This document shows positions 37,601 to 48,895 of a stretch of DNA of 64,000 nt, one piece after another (within the stretch, counting starts at the first letter, position 1; every line of letters begins with the position of its first letter). The stretch comes from Pyrenopolyporus hunteri. Taxonomy: Eukaryota > Ascomycota > Sordariomycetes > Xylariales > Hypoxylaceae. Position numbers and translations under genes: made by a program. Below the pieces are notes generated by a model, which was not told where the DNA came from, ran no database searches, and was given only the letters and a program-made list of their open reading frames with translations. The stretch covers positions 2,604,001-2,668,000 of the forward strand of contig CADCXC010000005.1 of the NCBI GenBank assembly GCA_902806595.1, written 5' to 3'.

Positions 37601-39612
37601 ACCCCAAGAATTTGGTCGCCATCTGCTACGGCAGCTGAAAGCCTTTTTAAGAATACAGCAGCCACCCCTTCGCCTCTACAGTAACCATCAGCCTTAGCAT
37701 CAAACGGCTTACATTGTCCCGTCATGCTCAAGAAGGAGGCTCCGGCAAGATTTTGAAACCATAGGGGGTTAGTTACGACGTTGGTACCACCAGCAAGGGC
37801 AGCAGTGCATTCACCTGTGATTATTGCGCGGCAGGCCTGATGGACGGCGACAGCTGAAGAAGAGCATGCCGTGTCGATTGTCAAACCCGGGCCTACCCAG
37901 CCAAAATAGTGGCTGATCTTACCAGCAATAAAGCTCTGTAGGTTTCCGGTGGTGGTGAACGCATTAGGGGGGTGGCAAGCAACGTTGCAATCATAATCGC
38001 GAGAACAGACGCCGACAAAGCAGCCGATTCGGTTATCTGGCTCAGCAGAGCGGAAATAACCCGACTGTTCTACGGCTTGATAAGCGCACTGAAGAAAATG
38101 CCGTTGTTGCGGGTCCATGGTGGAGCTCTCACGAGGGCTCTTCTTGAAGAACTTGTGGTCGAACTTGTCGTAGCTCTCGATAAAATTTCCGAACCATTTA
38201 CGCTTGGAATCCATATCACGGAACGCCGTCTCAAAGGAGAACCGCTCCTTAGGCACTTCCCTATGCTGTGACTTCGCGGACACCAGAAGGTCCCAGAAGT
38301 CTTCTAAGGTTTCAGCGCCGGCTACTTTGATTGACATACCAACGACGGCAACGTCGTTGTCTGAGAATGTGCGTAAATCCTTCTTAGACAAGGCTTCGAA
38401 ACGCGAGGCAGTACCGTCTAAATCGACGGCATGGAACACCTGAGAGCTGAGACTACGTAGCAGCGATAGCGGCACGGCGCGCTCAGGGCCGAAAGAGACG
38501 ATTCGCGATTCCTCTTTCTGCAACACGGCATCACGCACGGCCGAGACCGTCTGGAACCACTGCGGTGGCTCCGTTAGAATGGACTGGAGTGCGTGATGGT
38601 GTAATGGGCCCCGGGTGATTAAATCACCGCCGCTGTTCGATCTAGTAGGCAATATCAACCCCGAAGAGGCGTCTGGGAACTGGAGTTCACGATGGGCATC
38701 GATAAAATCAATGAGTGAACCCAGATTCTCGACGTTACCAGCGGAGTGAAATCTCCCATATAAGCCTACCTCCGAGGCGATGAGCCCAGCACTCTTTAGC
38801 TGTTGCTGCAGCCTGAAGGAAGCCGAAGACTTTGTTGTGATAGTCGCACGGTTCTCATCATAGTGAACAGAAACGTACGTCTATATCAGTGAGTTAGAGC
38901 CGTCACATATACGAATATGAAAGGAGGTGAGAGTGACACGACAGTGAAGTGAGTTTTAGCTTACCTCAGGGAAGGAATTTATGATACGCTTCAGCTCCTC
39001 TTCACCACCCGCGGAGTTCCACGCAGCGCTGAGGGACTTTGAGGGCCCAGCGGCCTCATCTAAAGCGTCGACAACAGTACCAACCAGCATAGCTAACCGC
39101 ACCGCCACAGCAGCATATCTTCTGAATTGCTCAGTGCTGCCTGCACTTGAAATCGCGAAGGCGCTTAGGAGTCCAGTACAAAGGCCAAGTGTCTCTACAC
39201 CTTGCTTAGATATCGCAAACGGGTCTGCATGTGTACGTTGTCCTGAGGTACTGATATGTGAGAATGTGACGTATTGGGTAAGATGAGAGATGATGACTAA
39301 TGGGATGAGGAGCTTGTTTGGAAGGGGAAAGGGGGTCTCGAGTGGCCGCCCCGTTCGAAAGGCGTCACAAAGGTCCTCTAGTTGGTTAAGCCCGGATGTG
39401 GTATTAAAGCTAGGGATTGAAGCTGTAAGTGACTTCCAAATTTGCGGGAATTCGGTAATAGTTTCCAGCGCCCAGCGGAACTCCTCATTCTCAACGACAG
39501 CCTTGCGGACCAGAGCAAACGCTGCTTCATCAAAGGATAAAGCGAGAGGGCCGAACAGCAGAATCGTAGGCCCAGCGGAAGGACCTCCCGGACGTTCCCC
39601 AATTTCGATCAT
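31687..39612 (-). CDS. Non-reducing polyketide synthase, SAT-KS-AT-PT-ACP-CMeT-R
   Basis: Exons 39612-38965 and 38880-31687 (intron 84 nt, GTAAGC donor, ATATAG acceptor) encode 2613 residues, the usual size for this subclass. Domains in order: SAT (1-about 350) with GLCTG, C145; KS (about 390-810) with C555 in DTACSSS, H690 and H731; AT with GHSFG S1007 and H1116; PT with H1329 and D1513; one ACP with GIDSL S1696; C-methyltransferase with EMGAGTGG near 2000; and a thioester reductase with GATGSLG (2238-2244) and Y2404/K2408. Every catalytic residue I can locate is present. Enzymes with this order (3-methylorcinaldehyde synthase/TropA, SorbB, CitS, AfoE types) make a C-methylated aromatic polyketide on the ACP and release it reductively as an aldehyde. 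The intact SAT cysteine allows acetyl or a longer starter; no partner reducing PKS is visible. It shares a 1.58 kb promoter with the divergent flavin monooxygenase. Confidence 0.97.
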
Positions 39613-40464
39613 GATGAACGCTTGTGGGTGTTGTAAATTGGAAGTTGATTTAAGATTGTCGAATAAGTGTTGAAATCTATATGCGTGTGGTAGGGCCTAC
39701 AGGACGGTCGTCTTCATAACACGGCTGAGTACGGAACTCGAGCCTTCAATTAGGACGGATACTGAGGTGGAGACACCAGGCCAATATGTTCTGATAGCAA
39801 AGGAGTGTTGTCCAATGTCGATGGTGGCAGCGATGTTGTGCTACCCCAGGAATCTCTGTCTCCTATGTAGGTAGGTACACAAGAAATCAGAAATAAAAAG
39901 GGGTAAGAAAGACTGCTCAGCCGCTAGACTCTCCAACGTTGCAAGACGAAATATTCAAGATGAGGCGGTAGATATAATGAAGTTAGAATAACGGAAGGAA
40001 AACGCGGCGATATGGACCTTCAAACTCGGCCTGTAAGTACACTACGCGCTGCATTCGGTCTGGAGAAAGGCAAAACACTTACTTCTGCCTACTATCTTAT
40101 CAAAAGTACTGTTTCACAGGGGTTCTGGATGTTAACGGGACCGCGAGTGTCAGCAATTAGCTCGCCGGAGACCTTTTCCAAGATCACATAAGAAGGAAAA
40201 CGGGGAATGAAAGCGAGCGACCATCCAGCCAACCAGGCTCAAGCCCACCCACCGATCGACTAAAATCTTCACGAGGTACACGATATAACATAAAGCAAGT
40301 GAGAAAGTTGTACCGACGGAGCCTTGAAAGAATAACAAGGGGTAAACCGTATAGGTTGCAACAACCGCTCCAGGCATCGTGATCCAATGGGGATCTCAAC
40401 AAAATAACTCCGCTAGAAGGTAAGCAGAAACTATAAGGCCTGTTGTTTACCTCAGTTGATCCTC

Positions 40465-40476
40465 CGGGTGTTACCG
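40465..40476. promoter_or_regulatory. Candidate Zn2Cys6 site, CGG-N6-CCG
   Basis: CGG GTGTTA CCG, an everted/inverted pair of CGG half-sites, lies in the shared PKS/monooxygenase promoter. Gal4-type regulators bind such pairs with protein-specific spacing. A second copy with the same spacing occurs 293 bases away. Binding is inferred only. Confidence 0.35.
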
Positions 40477-40757
40477 GTCCCGAGTATTCGCCCCCCTTTT
40501 CCCTCTATTATACTCCCTCTTCTATGCCACATGTCCCTTGTATATCCGCCCTGTAGGGTCTTAGGAGTTCGGCTCTACGTCAGTCTAATCGGCAATATTA
40601 TATAATAATAAGTTAAGACTAAATCATTATTTACATACTAAGAAAGTCTTACACTTCTCAGCCGCAAGCGTAGCAAGCTCTCCTAGTTCCGCAAATAGTA
40701 AGATCAACATCCTCGGCCCGGACACCACGGCTGACGGGCGCGCGCATGGTTCGGTGG

Positions 40758-40769
40758 CGGTATTATCCG
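40758..40769. promoter_or_regulatory. Candidate Zn2Cys6 site, CGG-N6-CCG (second copy)
   Basis: CGG TATTAT CCG, same half-site orientation and spacing as the copy at 40465, and about 420 bases upstream of the monooxygenase start. Repetition of one spacing in a shared promoter is mild support for a pathway regulator. Confidence 0.35.
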
Positions 40770-41190
40770 CGGAAGGCGAGTTACTCCGTCTTCGTATTAT
40801 CACAAATTAAGTACAACCCATTGATAGGGGTCTTCAATTTTGGAGAGCTAACACTATCTCACCCTCCTACAACTACGCTGAGACCGGCTTCCCATAGTAA
40901 TGGCTATCACTACTATATCCAGTATCGTTACTCAGCCCTGCCTCATGTTGTACCACAGGCGTTCCAACGGGATGTCTAACTTCATGTAATTAATATATTT
41001 CACAGCCAGTGTCTACATCACGGTCAGCGTCGTTATTGTGAGTTCCGTGCCTATCAAATCCTCTGTTCCACATAATTATCCTAACCGAAGCCACTTGTCT
41101 CACCGCTGTTCCTCTGGAGTCTATTGACGCGGCCCGGTTCAAATCCTTACTCTGCCAAATCTATCTATCACGACCAGAGTAGCTGAGGAG

Positions 41191-42680
41191 ATGTCTGTTG
41201 ATGTCGCTATCGTTGGCGGTGGTATTATCGGACTGACCCTGGCTTCTGGCCTTATCAAGCATAATGTCAAAGTTAAAGTCTACGAACAGGCTCAAGGTTT
41301 CCGAGAAATCGGTGCCGGCATGGCTTTCACAGCTAACGCAATACGATGCATGGGCTTAATGAATGAGGACATTGTTCACGCTTTGCGGTCGGGTGGCTCT
41401 GTTGCTACTTCTTTGGACGAAAATGATCCGAATGATTACTTGCGTTGGATTGATGGATATAATAAGCGTCGAAAGGACGACCCCTCGTACCAAAAGATGC
41501 TCTTCAAGATAGATGCAGGATATAAGGGCTTCGAAGGGACGCGGCGTGATCAGTTTCTAGAAGCGTTAGTGAAGGTCATACCTCCTGAAATTGTCGAGTT
41601 AAAGAAACGTCTAGACACGATTGAAGAAAAAGGAAGCAACGGCAGACTACAGCTCAACTTTACTGACGGAACATGGGCCGAAGCTGATGCTGGTAGGTCA
41701 ATTTCATCTATTTATTTAACTTTCTTGTTCTGCTCTAAGTGCCTATCTACCTACAATTACTAAACGCGACGTTTATTGCAGTAATTGGATGCGACGGCAT
41801 CAAATCACGGGTTAGAGAACTCCTTTTCGGTCGGGGAAATCCAGCCTCATACCCTCACTACACACATAAGGTAGCATACCGCGCCTTGGTTCCAATGGAG
41901 AAGGCCATCCAAGCGCTAGGAGAGTACAAGGCTAGGAATCAGCACAATCACGTAGGGCCAAACGCCCATCTAATTCACTACCCAGTTGCGAATCAGACTA
42001 TGATCAATGCTACAGCTTTCGTGTCGGATCCGAACGAGTGGCCGGACGACAAAGTCACAGTAGTACCCGGCCATCGAAAAGATTTGGAACGCGTATTCGC
42101 CGACTGGAACCCATGTCTTACCGCCCTTATACAGTTCTTTCCGGAGAAGCTAGAGAAGTGGGCTGTCTTTGACACTTGGGATTATCCGGCTCCGTACTTC
42201 AATAAGGGTAATATCTGCCTAGCTGGCGACGCCGCACATGCTACCAGCCCGCATCACGGAGCCGGCGCATGCTGTGGTATCGAGGACGCGCTGTGCTTGT
42301 GCAAGTTGCTGAGCCAGGTCAATGCCTCGCTGCGGGGGGGGTCAACAACGAAAAAGGAGGCGCTCAACACGGCATTCGAGGTATTCGACGTGATGCGGCG
42401 CACGCGCGGTCAGTGGCTGGTCAATAGTAGTCGCCGCGTGTGTGACCTCTACCACCAACCCGAATGGGGCGACGAAAGCAAGTGGGTCAAGGCTGAGACG
42501 TGCTTCGAGGAGATCAAAGACCGCTCTCTTAAGATATGGCATTTCGATTATGATACTATGGTCAAGCGCAGTATCGAAGAGTATTCGAAAAGGCAGATCG
42601 CTAGGAACGGCCCTGCTATAGATAGGAAAATGGACGCCACCATTACCAATAGTATCCCCGTCGCCTTCGCGGCGAGTTAG
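41191..42680 (+). CDS. FAD-dependent dearomatising monooxygenase, TropB/SorbC type
   Basis: Exons 41191-41692 and 41782-42680 (intron 89 nt, GTAGGT donor, TTGCAG acceptor) encode 466 residues. Group A flavoprotein hydroxylase motifs are complete: GGGIIG Rossmann loop at about 8-13, GCDGIKSRVR (170-179, DG motif) and GDAAHATSPHHGAGA (GD motif). The pair R201 (VAYRAL) and Y234 (LIHYPVAN) is spaced 33 residues apart, exactly as the reported catalytic R206 and Y239 of TropB, and the surrounding words match that subfamily. TropB and SorbC hydroxylate and dearomatise resorcinol aldehydes or ketones released by CMeT-containing NR-PKSs. The expected substrate is therefore the aldehyde made by the divergent PKS. 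No membrane segment. Product stereochemistry and final metabolite cannot be read from sequence. Confidence 0.93.
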
Positions 42681-43378
42681 TCGCGAGGATTCGGCTGATA
42701 GATGCATTGCAATTTATACTATTAAGTTAGAAAAAAGGTCTCAGCGCCAAGGTTCAGGATAACTTGGCGACTTAAGTGTAAATCACGTTGTCGGGAAGGT
42801 AAAACGTTGAATAGTGCTCCCCCTGACAGTACTTGAGACGCGTAACATATACCCACCTATGCAGACTAAACACGCAACGTCGTGCCCTCATGCAGTCGTG
42901 GCGTACCCTGGGGTACATTAATATCAGAGCATTGCGTACACGCCTCGACGCAGGCTTGTTTCTCCGATTAGACGGCCTCAGCGACCGGGGGGATATAATC
43001 TTATTACTCGGTTTTTTTTAAGAAGAGAAAGCCTAGAGTTGTACCATAGCCCCCATGATTGGAACTTCATGAGGGTTACTTAGGGTTTTTCCTGTTAAGG
43101 ACCTACGCTTCAACGCTAGCAATTTTATAAGGATTATATGAATTGCAATTCCTATTAGCCCAACTAGTTACTTATTGGTGAACTGAAGGCAGGCCTAATC
43201 GTCGTTAGGACTATGGGTATTCGGAGACGTGTAGCGAACGACGTATATTGATAATACCCGGCTCGAAATAATCCAAACTAAATCAAATATCCCATAAGGT
43301 CGGCCGGAGGAGCCAGTACACTTAATGGCGGGAAGGAAATATCCTGAGCTCCAACGTACCCTCTACAGCCTAACTCAT
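42681..43378. other. Intergenic stretch
   Basis: Convergent 3' flanks of the monooxygenase and the DUF1996 gene. A 62-codon frame at 42833-43021 has no motif. Nothing else seen. Confidence 0.5.
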
Positions 43379-44535
43379 TTAACCCTCCATACCGGGTAGG
43401 TGTGTGAGCCCTATTGAGAATTAGCATTTGAATATCTAACGTTAGGAAGTCCCGAAACTCACAGCCGTCGGTCTCCTCACCAACCATGTCCTGGATCTTG
43501 CATTGGTTGGCGGTGGACATGGCCTGCTTCTGAATAGAGCCACAGCCGTCGTAGAAACACTCAGACTTATCCATCGCACGTTGAAGGGAATCGTCCTTCC
43601 AGCCAAACATGTAATCGGCGTGGGTGCCGTACCCGCTGCCTTCAAAGCTCCACACAAATGGGTTAGGAGCACCGGAAGGCCACATGCTGTTGAACTTGGT
43701 CGTATCCCAGGTGGTTTCGAAAGTAACCTGAGGTACGCGGACGGGGTGCGACGCCGGGCACGGAGGGGCGTTGTTGAAGTAATCGGTGTTGACAGTGTTG
43801 TACATGTGAGATTGATGGTCTGCGCTGTCAAGGTTCTTGCCATCCCAGCATCTAGGGCCAATTAATATTTTCAACGCACGATGTAGCTCAGGATAATTGG
43901 ACTACTAACGCGGGGAAATGGTGGCTGGTGAATATACCGCCTGAGCATGGCTTGTCGGGCATGTTGGCCTGCAATGCGCCTCTGCTACCGCCAGTCATGC
44001 ATTGGTAGTTGAGCCCGACGTGCGATCGGGAGGTGGCAGTTGGGCTGCCCACGGTCATGCGGAAACCCTGAAAAGCTTTAGAAATTTAAATAGTGTCTGA
44101 ATAGAGTTTTCATAATACCGGTGGGAAGGCCTTGATGGGTTGTTGCTGAATGTTATCTCTGCTCAAATCGAACTGGGTGTAGTAGACGGTAAGTCCACCT
44201 TGAGCACCGTTCGAACCCCCTAACAAGGGTTGGACGGGAACCACCGGTACGCGGTGGTAGGAGCCGTTGGTGGGATGTTTGAAATATAAGTGCGCAGTCC
44301 AATAATTAGAGAAATCCTCGGACATTTGGCAAGTGGTACAGGTAGCCCTGGCGCCAACGTCACCGGTCATGGTGGCATTGAAGGCATTTCCACCGACGAT
44401 ATGATGAACGTGGGCCGACGGGTTCATCCCAGGCTGTACCACAGGGTCAAGGCGCTGTATAGTCAGAGTCGAGCATGGGAAACGAAGGCCGGCTCGAACG
44501 GGCGCGACGAGCGCGATGGCTGTAAGCAACTTCAT
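43379..44535 (-). CDS. Secreted DUF1996 protein
   Basis: Four exons: 44535-44119, 44067-43910, 43851-43463 and 43410-43379, with introns of 51, 58 and 52 nt; 331 residues. A signal peptide ends near residue 15 (LVAPVRA). Family landmarks follow: SAHVHHIVGGNAF, QMSEDFSNYWTAHLYFKHP, GLNYQCM, ACWDGKNLDSADHQSHM, then CKIQDMVGEETDGW and the closing LPGM. The last short exon was chosen because it restores the family's usual ending; reading through the GTGAGT donor instead gives an unrelated tail. DUF1996 proteins are secreted or cell-wall-associated fungal proteins of unknown biochemical function, sometimes followed by WSC domains, which are absent here. Proximity to the PKS pair may be accidental. 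Confidence 0.87.
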
Positions 44536-47479
44536 CTTGGCAACAGGGCTGATCGTGACAGAACCAGCAATACAGTGTTGGCAAGCTGAAGATTCAAAAA
44601 GAGGAAACGAAGAGGCACTCGTCGACCCATTTTAAGATCGCTATAAATCTCCCACGACTAAGAAGACTCAAATCGGACTGCGGAGCTTTAAGAATAGGTA
44701 ATGTATGGTAGTCAGGATGACCTAGGTCTAGTACCAATCAGCTCGCGTCTACCATCTAAGTTTATAGGTTTATTATCCGGCGATATGGCAATCTCATATA
44801 TATTTATGTGTGGCCGACTGACAGGTGCTCGGCAAATGGACTTCCCATGTGCTCATTGGTTTTCAAAAGTGCCGCGAGCCAGGCACAGGGAGCACCTTAA
44901 ATCATGAAAAATTACGAGAGATTCTGTAAGCCAGGGGATTGACCACACGTTATTGGGCATGGTTAAATTGATCCAGGATTTGGGTTGATTCATTCGGGTA
45001 CTCGTCGGGAGGAGCGCCGCCGTTGAGCCCATCCGCATGCGTACCAAACTTATCTGATGCGGGACGAAGGACTGCCGCCGCTGTTTGCCCGACCAGTAGC
45101 GCCCGTGGCATCCATGATCGGCCCTCGCCCGGCCCCCCCGGTATCGAGAGGCCCGAATTCGACGTATTAGCCTACCACCTACAAAGGCTCATGATTTGGA
45201 ATCATGAACCAACCGTGTGGGCGCGAGTGTGGGCGCGAGTGTGGCACGGGTAACCCAAAAATAATATAACGAAATATAAAACATCAACAGCGTTGATGGT
45301 AATTCAATACAAATCTTAAATGACGCGATAATCCGAGTCCTTGAGATATGACTCGTCCCAAACCACGGCTTGTTTTATAAGATGGGCGGCAAGGTTAAAG
45401 GTAGAACCGCGACTATTACGCGTTGAGAGAAGAGAAGAAAGAAAGCGGGACACTTCGCGGGGCAGGCTGGTATTAAGGGGGTAAATGTCACGTGCTATCC
45501 AGAGCAAGATATAATCACGTGATGATTTCGTAGATCGGACCACGAAACTAGGTAAATTTGCTGTATGATTTAGTCAAGGAACTTCTAACTAGAAGTGTTT
45601 ATTTAGATCCTAATAAGTTTATTAAAATGATTAATTGAAACTGATAATCTAAACCGTGAGAAACTGTTATAAAGTACTCAGAAAAAGCCCCATAAGTTCA
45701 CAACTAATACCCACGTCAACCCCAAAAAAAAGAAAAAAGAAAACACTATGTAAGGCCCATAGCACGCATCTAATATGAAACTCACGGGGTGGAGGACTGA
45801 GAGACATAGGCTTAGCCGTATTAATCTTACATCTTACAGGAAAGTACGCCGTGATATAAGCCCTAATGTCTATACATGATTTGATTGATATACCACCTAA
45901 CTATAACCTTAAGAAACTCCTCATAACATTAAGCCGCCGTGCAACTAGAGAAGGCTTCGTGTAATCAACACAACCCCCTTAGTAGCGCATGCATAGGATG
46001 ACTTATAACTGTCGCCATACCTCCTCACGCCTAGACTAACTTGAATCCAAAGGTATTTCCTAGGATAACCCCAGCATCACAGTACGTAGGTATGTAATAC
46101 GTGCGGAAATCCCACAACATTCCATCAGCCGCTGATCGTCGTAGATGATCGTTGTTGGAACACGGTTACACGACACTAGATAGCTTTGTAGATCCGATGA
46201 TCTACGGAGAGGCCTATGTAGGGGATGGGATCGATGTCTAATTCCCCACTAAGGCTGATATCTCACCGGGTATGTACGATATCCGATTGTCTTACCGGTA
46301 CCCTATAATATCAGCGAGCCGCCAAGCACTTGGCACTGTCACAACTCTCCAGGTGTGCACGATCTCGCGAATCTCCCCTCCTCTTCGTGTAACCGCCCTT
46401 GCAGAATGCATCTTTAAGTTAGGTCGGAAGAGTTAAGTCTGAACATAAGCAGCATGTAGCTTATCTAATTGTGAAGAGCGCCAAAGTCTATAAACTATTG
46501 CTCTTTTACTTGTAACGAGACTTCGCTTTTTTTGAACTCGTGGCATCGATCAATGACCGTATGATAGGTACACATGCAAGAGATACCCTATAGGGCCCTC
46601 TCGGATCCGAGCTAGCGCAGCCGACGGATGGTGCACTATCTTCGCCGAGGAGGGTCGGAATAGGACCCCATCAGTTGCCTCATTTTCCACCAGATCCGCC
46701 GCTTGATCCTATGTAGACCAGTTGCCTGTCCCCTTAGCTACCTTACCTAGCTACCTACCTAACTACCCCACCGAGTATGAGCTTACTTACGCGCTGCGGC
46801 GAATGCAACAAGACCATGTAAGATGGAGAAGGTTGTTAAGGCACCTCCTGTAAGCTCTCATCCGGAATCGGATGAATATTTTCTATATACGACTTTTAGA
46901 ATCCGGGGTATACTGCATAAAAACTCCAAGTATAGAGCTACCGCCCACGCCAAAAAGCCGGCTATGCAGGGATTTATAGGAATATAATCGTTCTAATTTG
47001 CTCGAGGGTTTTCAGCTCCATGCGACATGGCCTTCCGGGTGGCATCCGTCGTCCAACTAATCACAACGCCACCTCCCCTTCAGGTGAACGCCATCTTGGA
47101 CTTTCAAATTACTCCGTTGCCTGCCCGTGACACAGTATGCGTATCGTAACCTCGTAGGTAAGCCTACTTTGCCGCCTAGTATTGAGGGCGCTAGTTGCCG
47201 AAGGCTTGCCCTTCGACTGCAAGGGTGGACGTCACCAGGTCCAGCTTGAGTGTTACGAAGAGGTCGGACGTCGGACGACTGGTTCTACCGTTCTATTAGC
47301 TAGTACGATTCCTGGGGCGTTCTCTAATGGGAGGCGAGGAGGGAAAAGTTTACCATGAACGGAACCTTGATATTGGTATATATTTGCCAAGCGACTCTGA
47401 CCTACCAGATTACCCCGAATTGCGCATGTTCTTCATTCCGAGCTTTAGGACCGAACCGATGTTACAATTGTTGTCCATA
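44536..47479. other. Gene-free stretch
   Basis: Nearly 3 kb with no recognised gene. It holds the DUF1996 promoter on the left and the flavoprotein promoter on the right. Two adjacent copies of a 12-base GTGGGCGCGAGT unit lie near 45218-45242. TACC repeats occur near 46738-46765. Short frames at 44701-45543 show no motif. Confidence 0.5.
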
Positions 47480-48895
47480 ATGAAGTTAAACAGTTTCCCA
47501 ACGAAGCTGAATACGCTATGTGGTACTCTGTCTCTCGCCGCGTCGGTATTGGCACTGAACTGTCGAGCGCAGTGCCACGGTGCTGACAGCATAAACCGTG
47601 ACATCGCCATTGTTGGGGGTGGCGCGACGGGCACCTACGCGGCTATCAATCTCAAAGACAGCGGCAAATCCATTGTCGTGGTTGAGCGGAAGGGAAAACT
47701 AGGTGGCCATACTTCCACCTACAAGGACCCTGCCACGGGAACCCCTATAAATTATGGCTTGCAAGTGTACCATGACGACCAGTTTTCCCGTACCTTTTTA
47801 AAACGGCTTAACATCACCATCGCTGAGGGTGTGTTCCCCACGAGCACGACTCCCCTCTACATCGACTTCACGGACGGCTCTCCTGTCTTGAACTACTCCG
47901 TCCCTACTCTTAAGGATGATTACATAAACGCGCTCCACAAATACCCCTATCTCGAGAATGGCCTCGAACTACCCGACCCAGTCCCAGAGGAGCTCCTCTT
48001 GACCTGGTCCGAGTATCTGAAGAAATTCAATCTGGAAGACGACGCCATTGCGACATACTCGCGACCGGCCGTGGCCGGCGACCTGACGAAAATCCTGGCT
48101 CTGTTCGTCTTCAACAACCTTAATACGGTCTTGCTCGAGGAGGAATTCGACGGCAAGCTAATCGCCAACGCGAACGGCGACTTTGCTGAGCCCTACCGCA
48201 ACGCTCTCGCCGAGCTTGGCGCCGACGTATTCCTCAACTCTGTTGTAACCAGTGCTGAACGGGGTTCTAAGCCCAGGGAGGGCGTCACGCTCTGTGTATC
48301 GACGCCGGATGGCCAGAAGAAAATCGTCGCCAAGCAGCTTGTGTTCGCAGCCCCGCCCGTTCTCGACAACCTGGAGCCCTTTGACCTTGACAAGCGCGAG
48401 TATGGCATCACATCGCAGTTTGAAGGTGGCTTTTACTACACTGGGGTGGTGACTAATCTGGGGCTGCCGACCGACAGGAGTTATGTGAATAAGGGGCAGA
48501 AGACGGAATCTCACGTGGCGAGCCTGCCGGGCGTCGTCATGTTCAACCCGACCAAGGTCAACGGCACGTACTACTACTGGTACACGTCATTATCCGGCCT
48601 GACGCAGGCGGATGTGGAACGCGACACGCGGGACACGATCAAGCGGCTTCAGCGAACGGTGGCTGGCTCCGACACCAGCGCCGAGCCCCGGTTCGTCGCG
48701 TATAACAGCCATACACCGCTGCACCCGACAGCGGGCGCAGACGCCATCCGGAGAGGCGTCTACTGCGACATGTACGCCTTGCAGGGCTATCGTAACACCT
48801 GGTACACAGGCTCGCTCATGGTCACCGGCTCCCCGCAGCTGTGGAACATCACCAGCCAGCTTCTTCCCAGGATCATTGCTGCTTCGGAGCTGTAG
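47480..48895 (+). CDS. FAD-dependent amine-oxidase-like oxidoreductase, secretory
   Basis: 471 residues from the ATG at 47480. The frame is open upstream to 47327, but the chosen start puts a hydrophobic signal sequence (LCGTLSLAASVLAL) at the N-terminus, so the 51 upstream residues are treated as leader. A dinucleotide-binding GGGATGTY lies at about 46-53, followed by VVVERKGKLGGH, the standard start of flavin amine oxidase-type enzymes. Further family-like segments are YGLQVYHDD, FNNLNTVLLEEEFDG, VFAAPPVLDN and the C-terminal GSLMVTGSPQLWN. Uncharacterised ascomycete relatives of beta-cyclopiazonate dehydrogenase look like this. Several NxS/T sequons fit entry into the secretory pathway. 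Substrate unknown. It lies 4.8 kb from the monooxygenase, next to the RIP block, and could be a tailoring enzyme or independent. Confidence 0.85.
   Translation: MKLNSFPTKLNTLCGTLSLAASVLALNCRAQCHGADSINRDIAIVGGGATGTYAAINLKDSGKSIVVVERKGKLGGHTSTYKDPATGTPINYGLQVYHDDQFSRTFLKRLNITIAEGVFPTSTTPLYIDFTDGSPVLNYSVPTLKDDYINALHKYPYLENGLELPDPVPEELLLTWSEYLKKFNLEDDAIATYSRPAVAGDLTKILALFVFNNLNTVLLEEEFDGKLIANANGDFAEPYRNALAELGADVFLNSVVTSAERGSKPREGVTLCVSTPDGQKKIVAKQLVFAAPPVLDNLEPFDLDKREYGITSQFEGGFYYTGVVTNLGLPTDRSYVNKGQKTESHVASLPGVVMFNPTKVNGTYYYWYTSLSGLTQADVERDTRDTIKRLQRTVAGSDTSAEPRFVAYNSHTPLHPTAGADAIRRGVYCDMYALQGYRNTWYTGSLMVTGSPQLWNITSQLLPRIIAASEL

Larger units (their letters stand above)
39613..41190. promoter_or_regulatory. 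Bidirectional promoter of PKS and flavin monooxygenase
   Basis: The PKS reads left and the monooxygenase reads right from this 1578-base interval, so shared control is likely. It contains two CGG-N6-CCG inverted half-site pairs and one direct CGG-N6-CGG pair (40719-40730). A 75-codon hydrophobic minus-strand frame at 40150-40377 starts with a reasonable ATG but has no recognised motif; it might be a small membrane peptide or noise. TACC repeats lie near 39868. Confidence 0.6.

Noticed and set aside
40150..40402. Two overlapping minus-strand frames in the PKS/monooxygenase promoter
   Set aside because: One is hydrophobic, but neither has a recognised motif and they overlap each other; treated as promoter sequence.
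41138..41150. GGTTCAAATCC-like T-loop word suggesting a tRNA
   Set aside because: The flanking bases do not form a T-stem and no acceptor or anticodon arm could be drawn.
43278..43378. Read-through tail of the DUF1996 gene past the GTGAGT donor
   Set aside because: Splicing at 43463/43410 gives the family's normal DGW...LPGM ending; the read-through tail is unlike the family.
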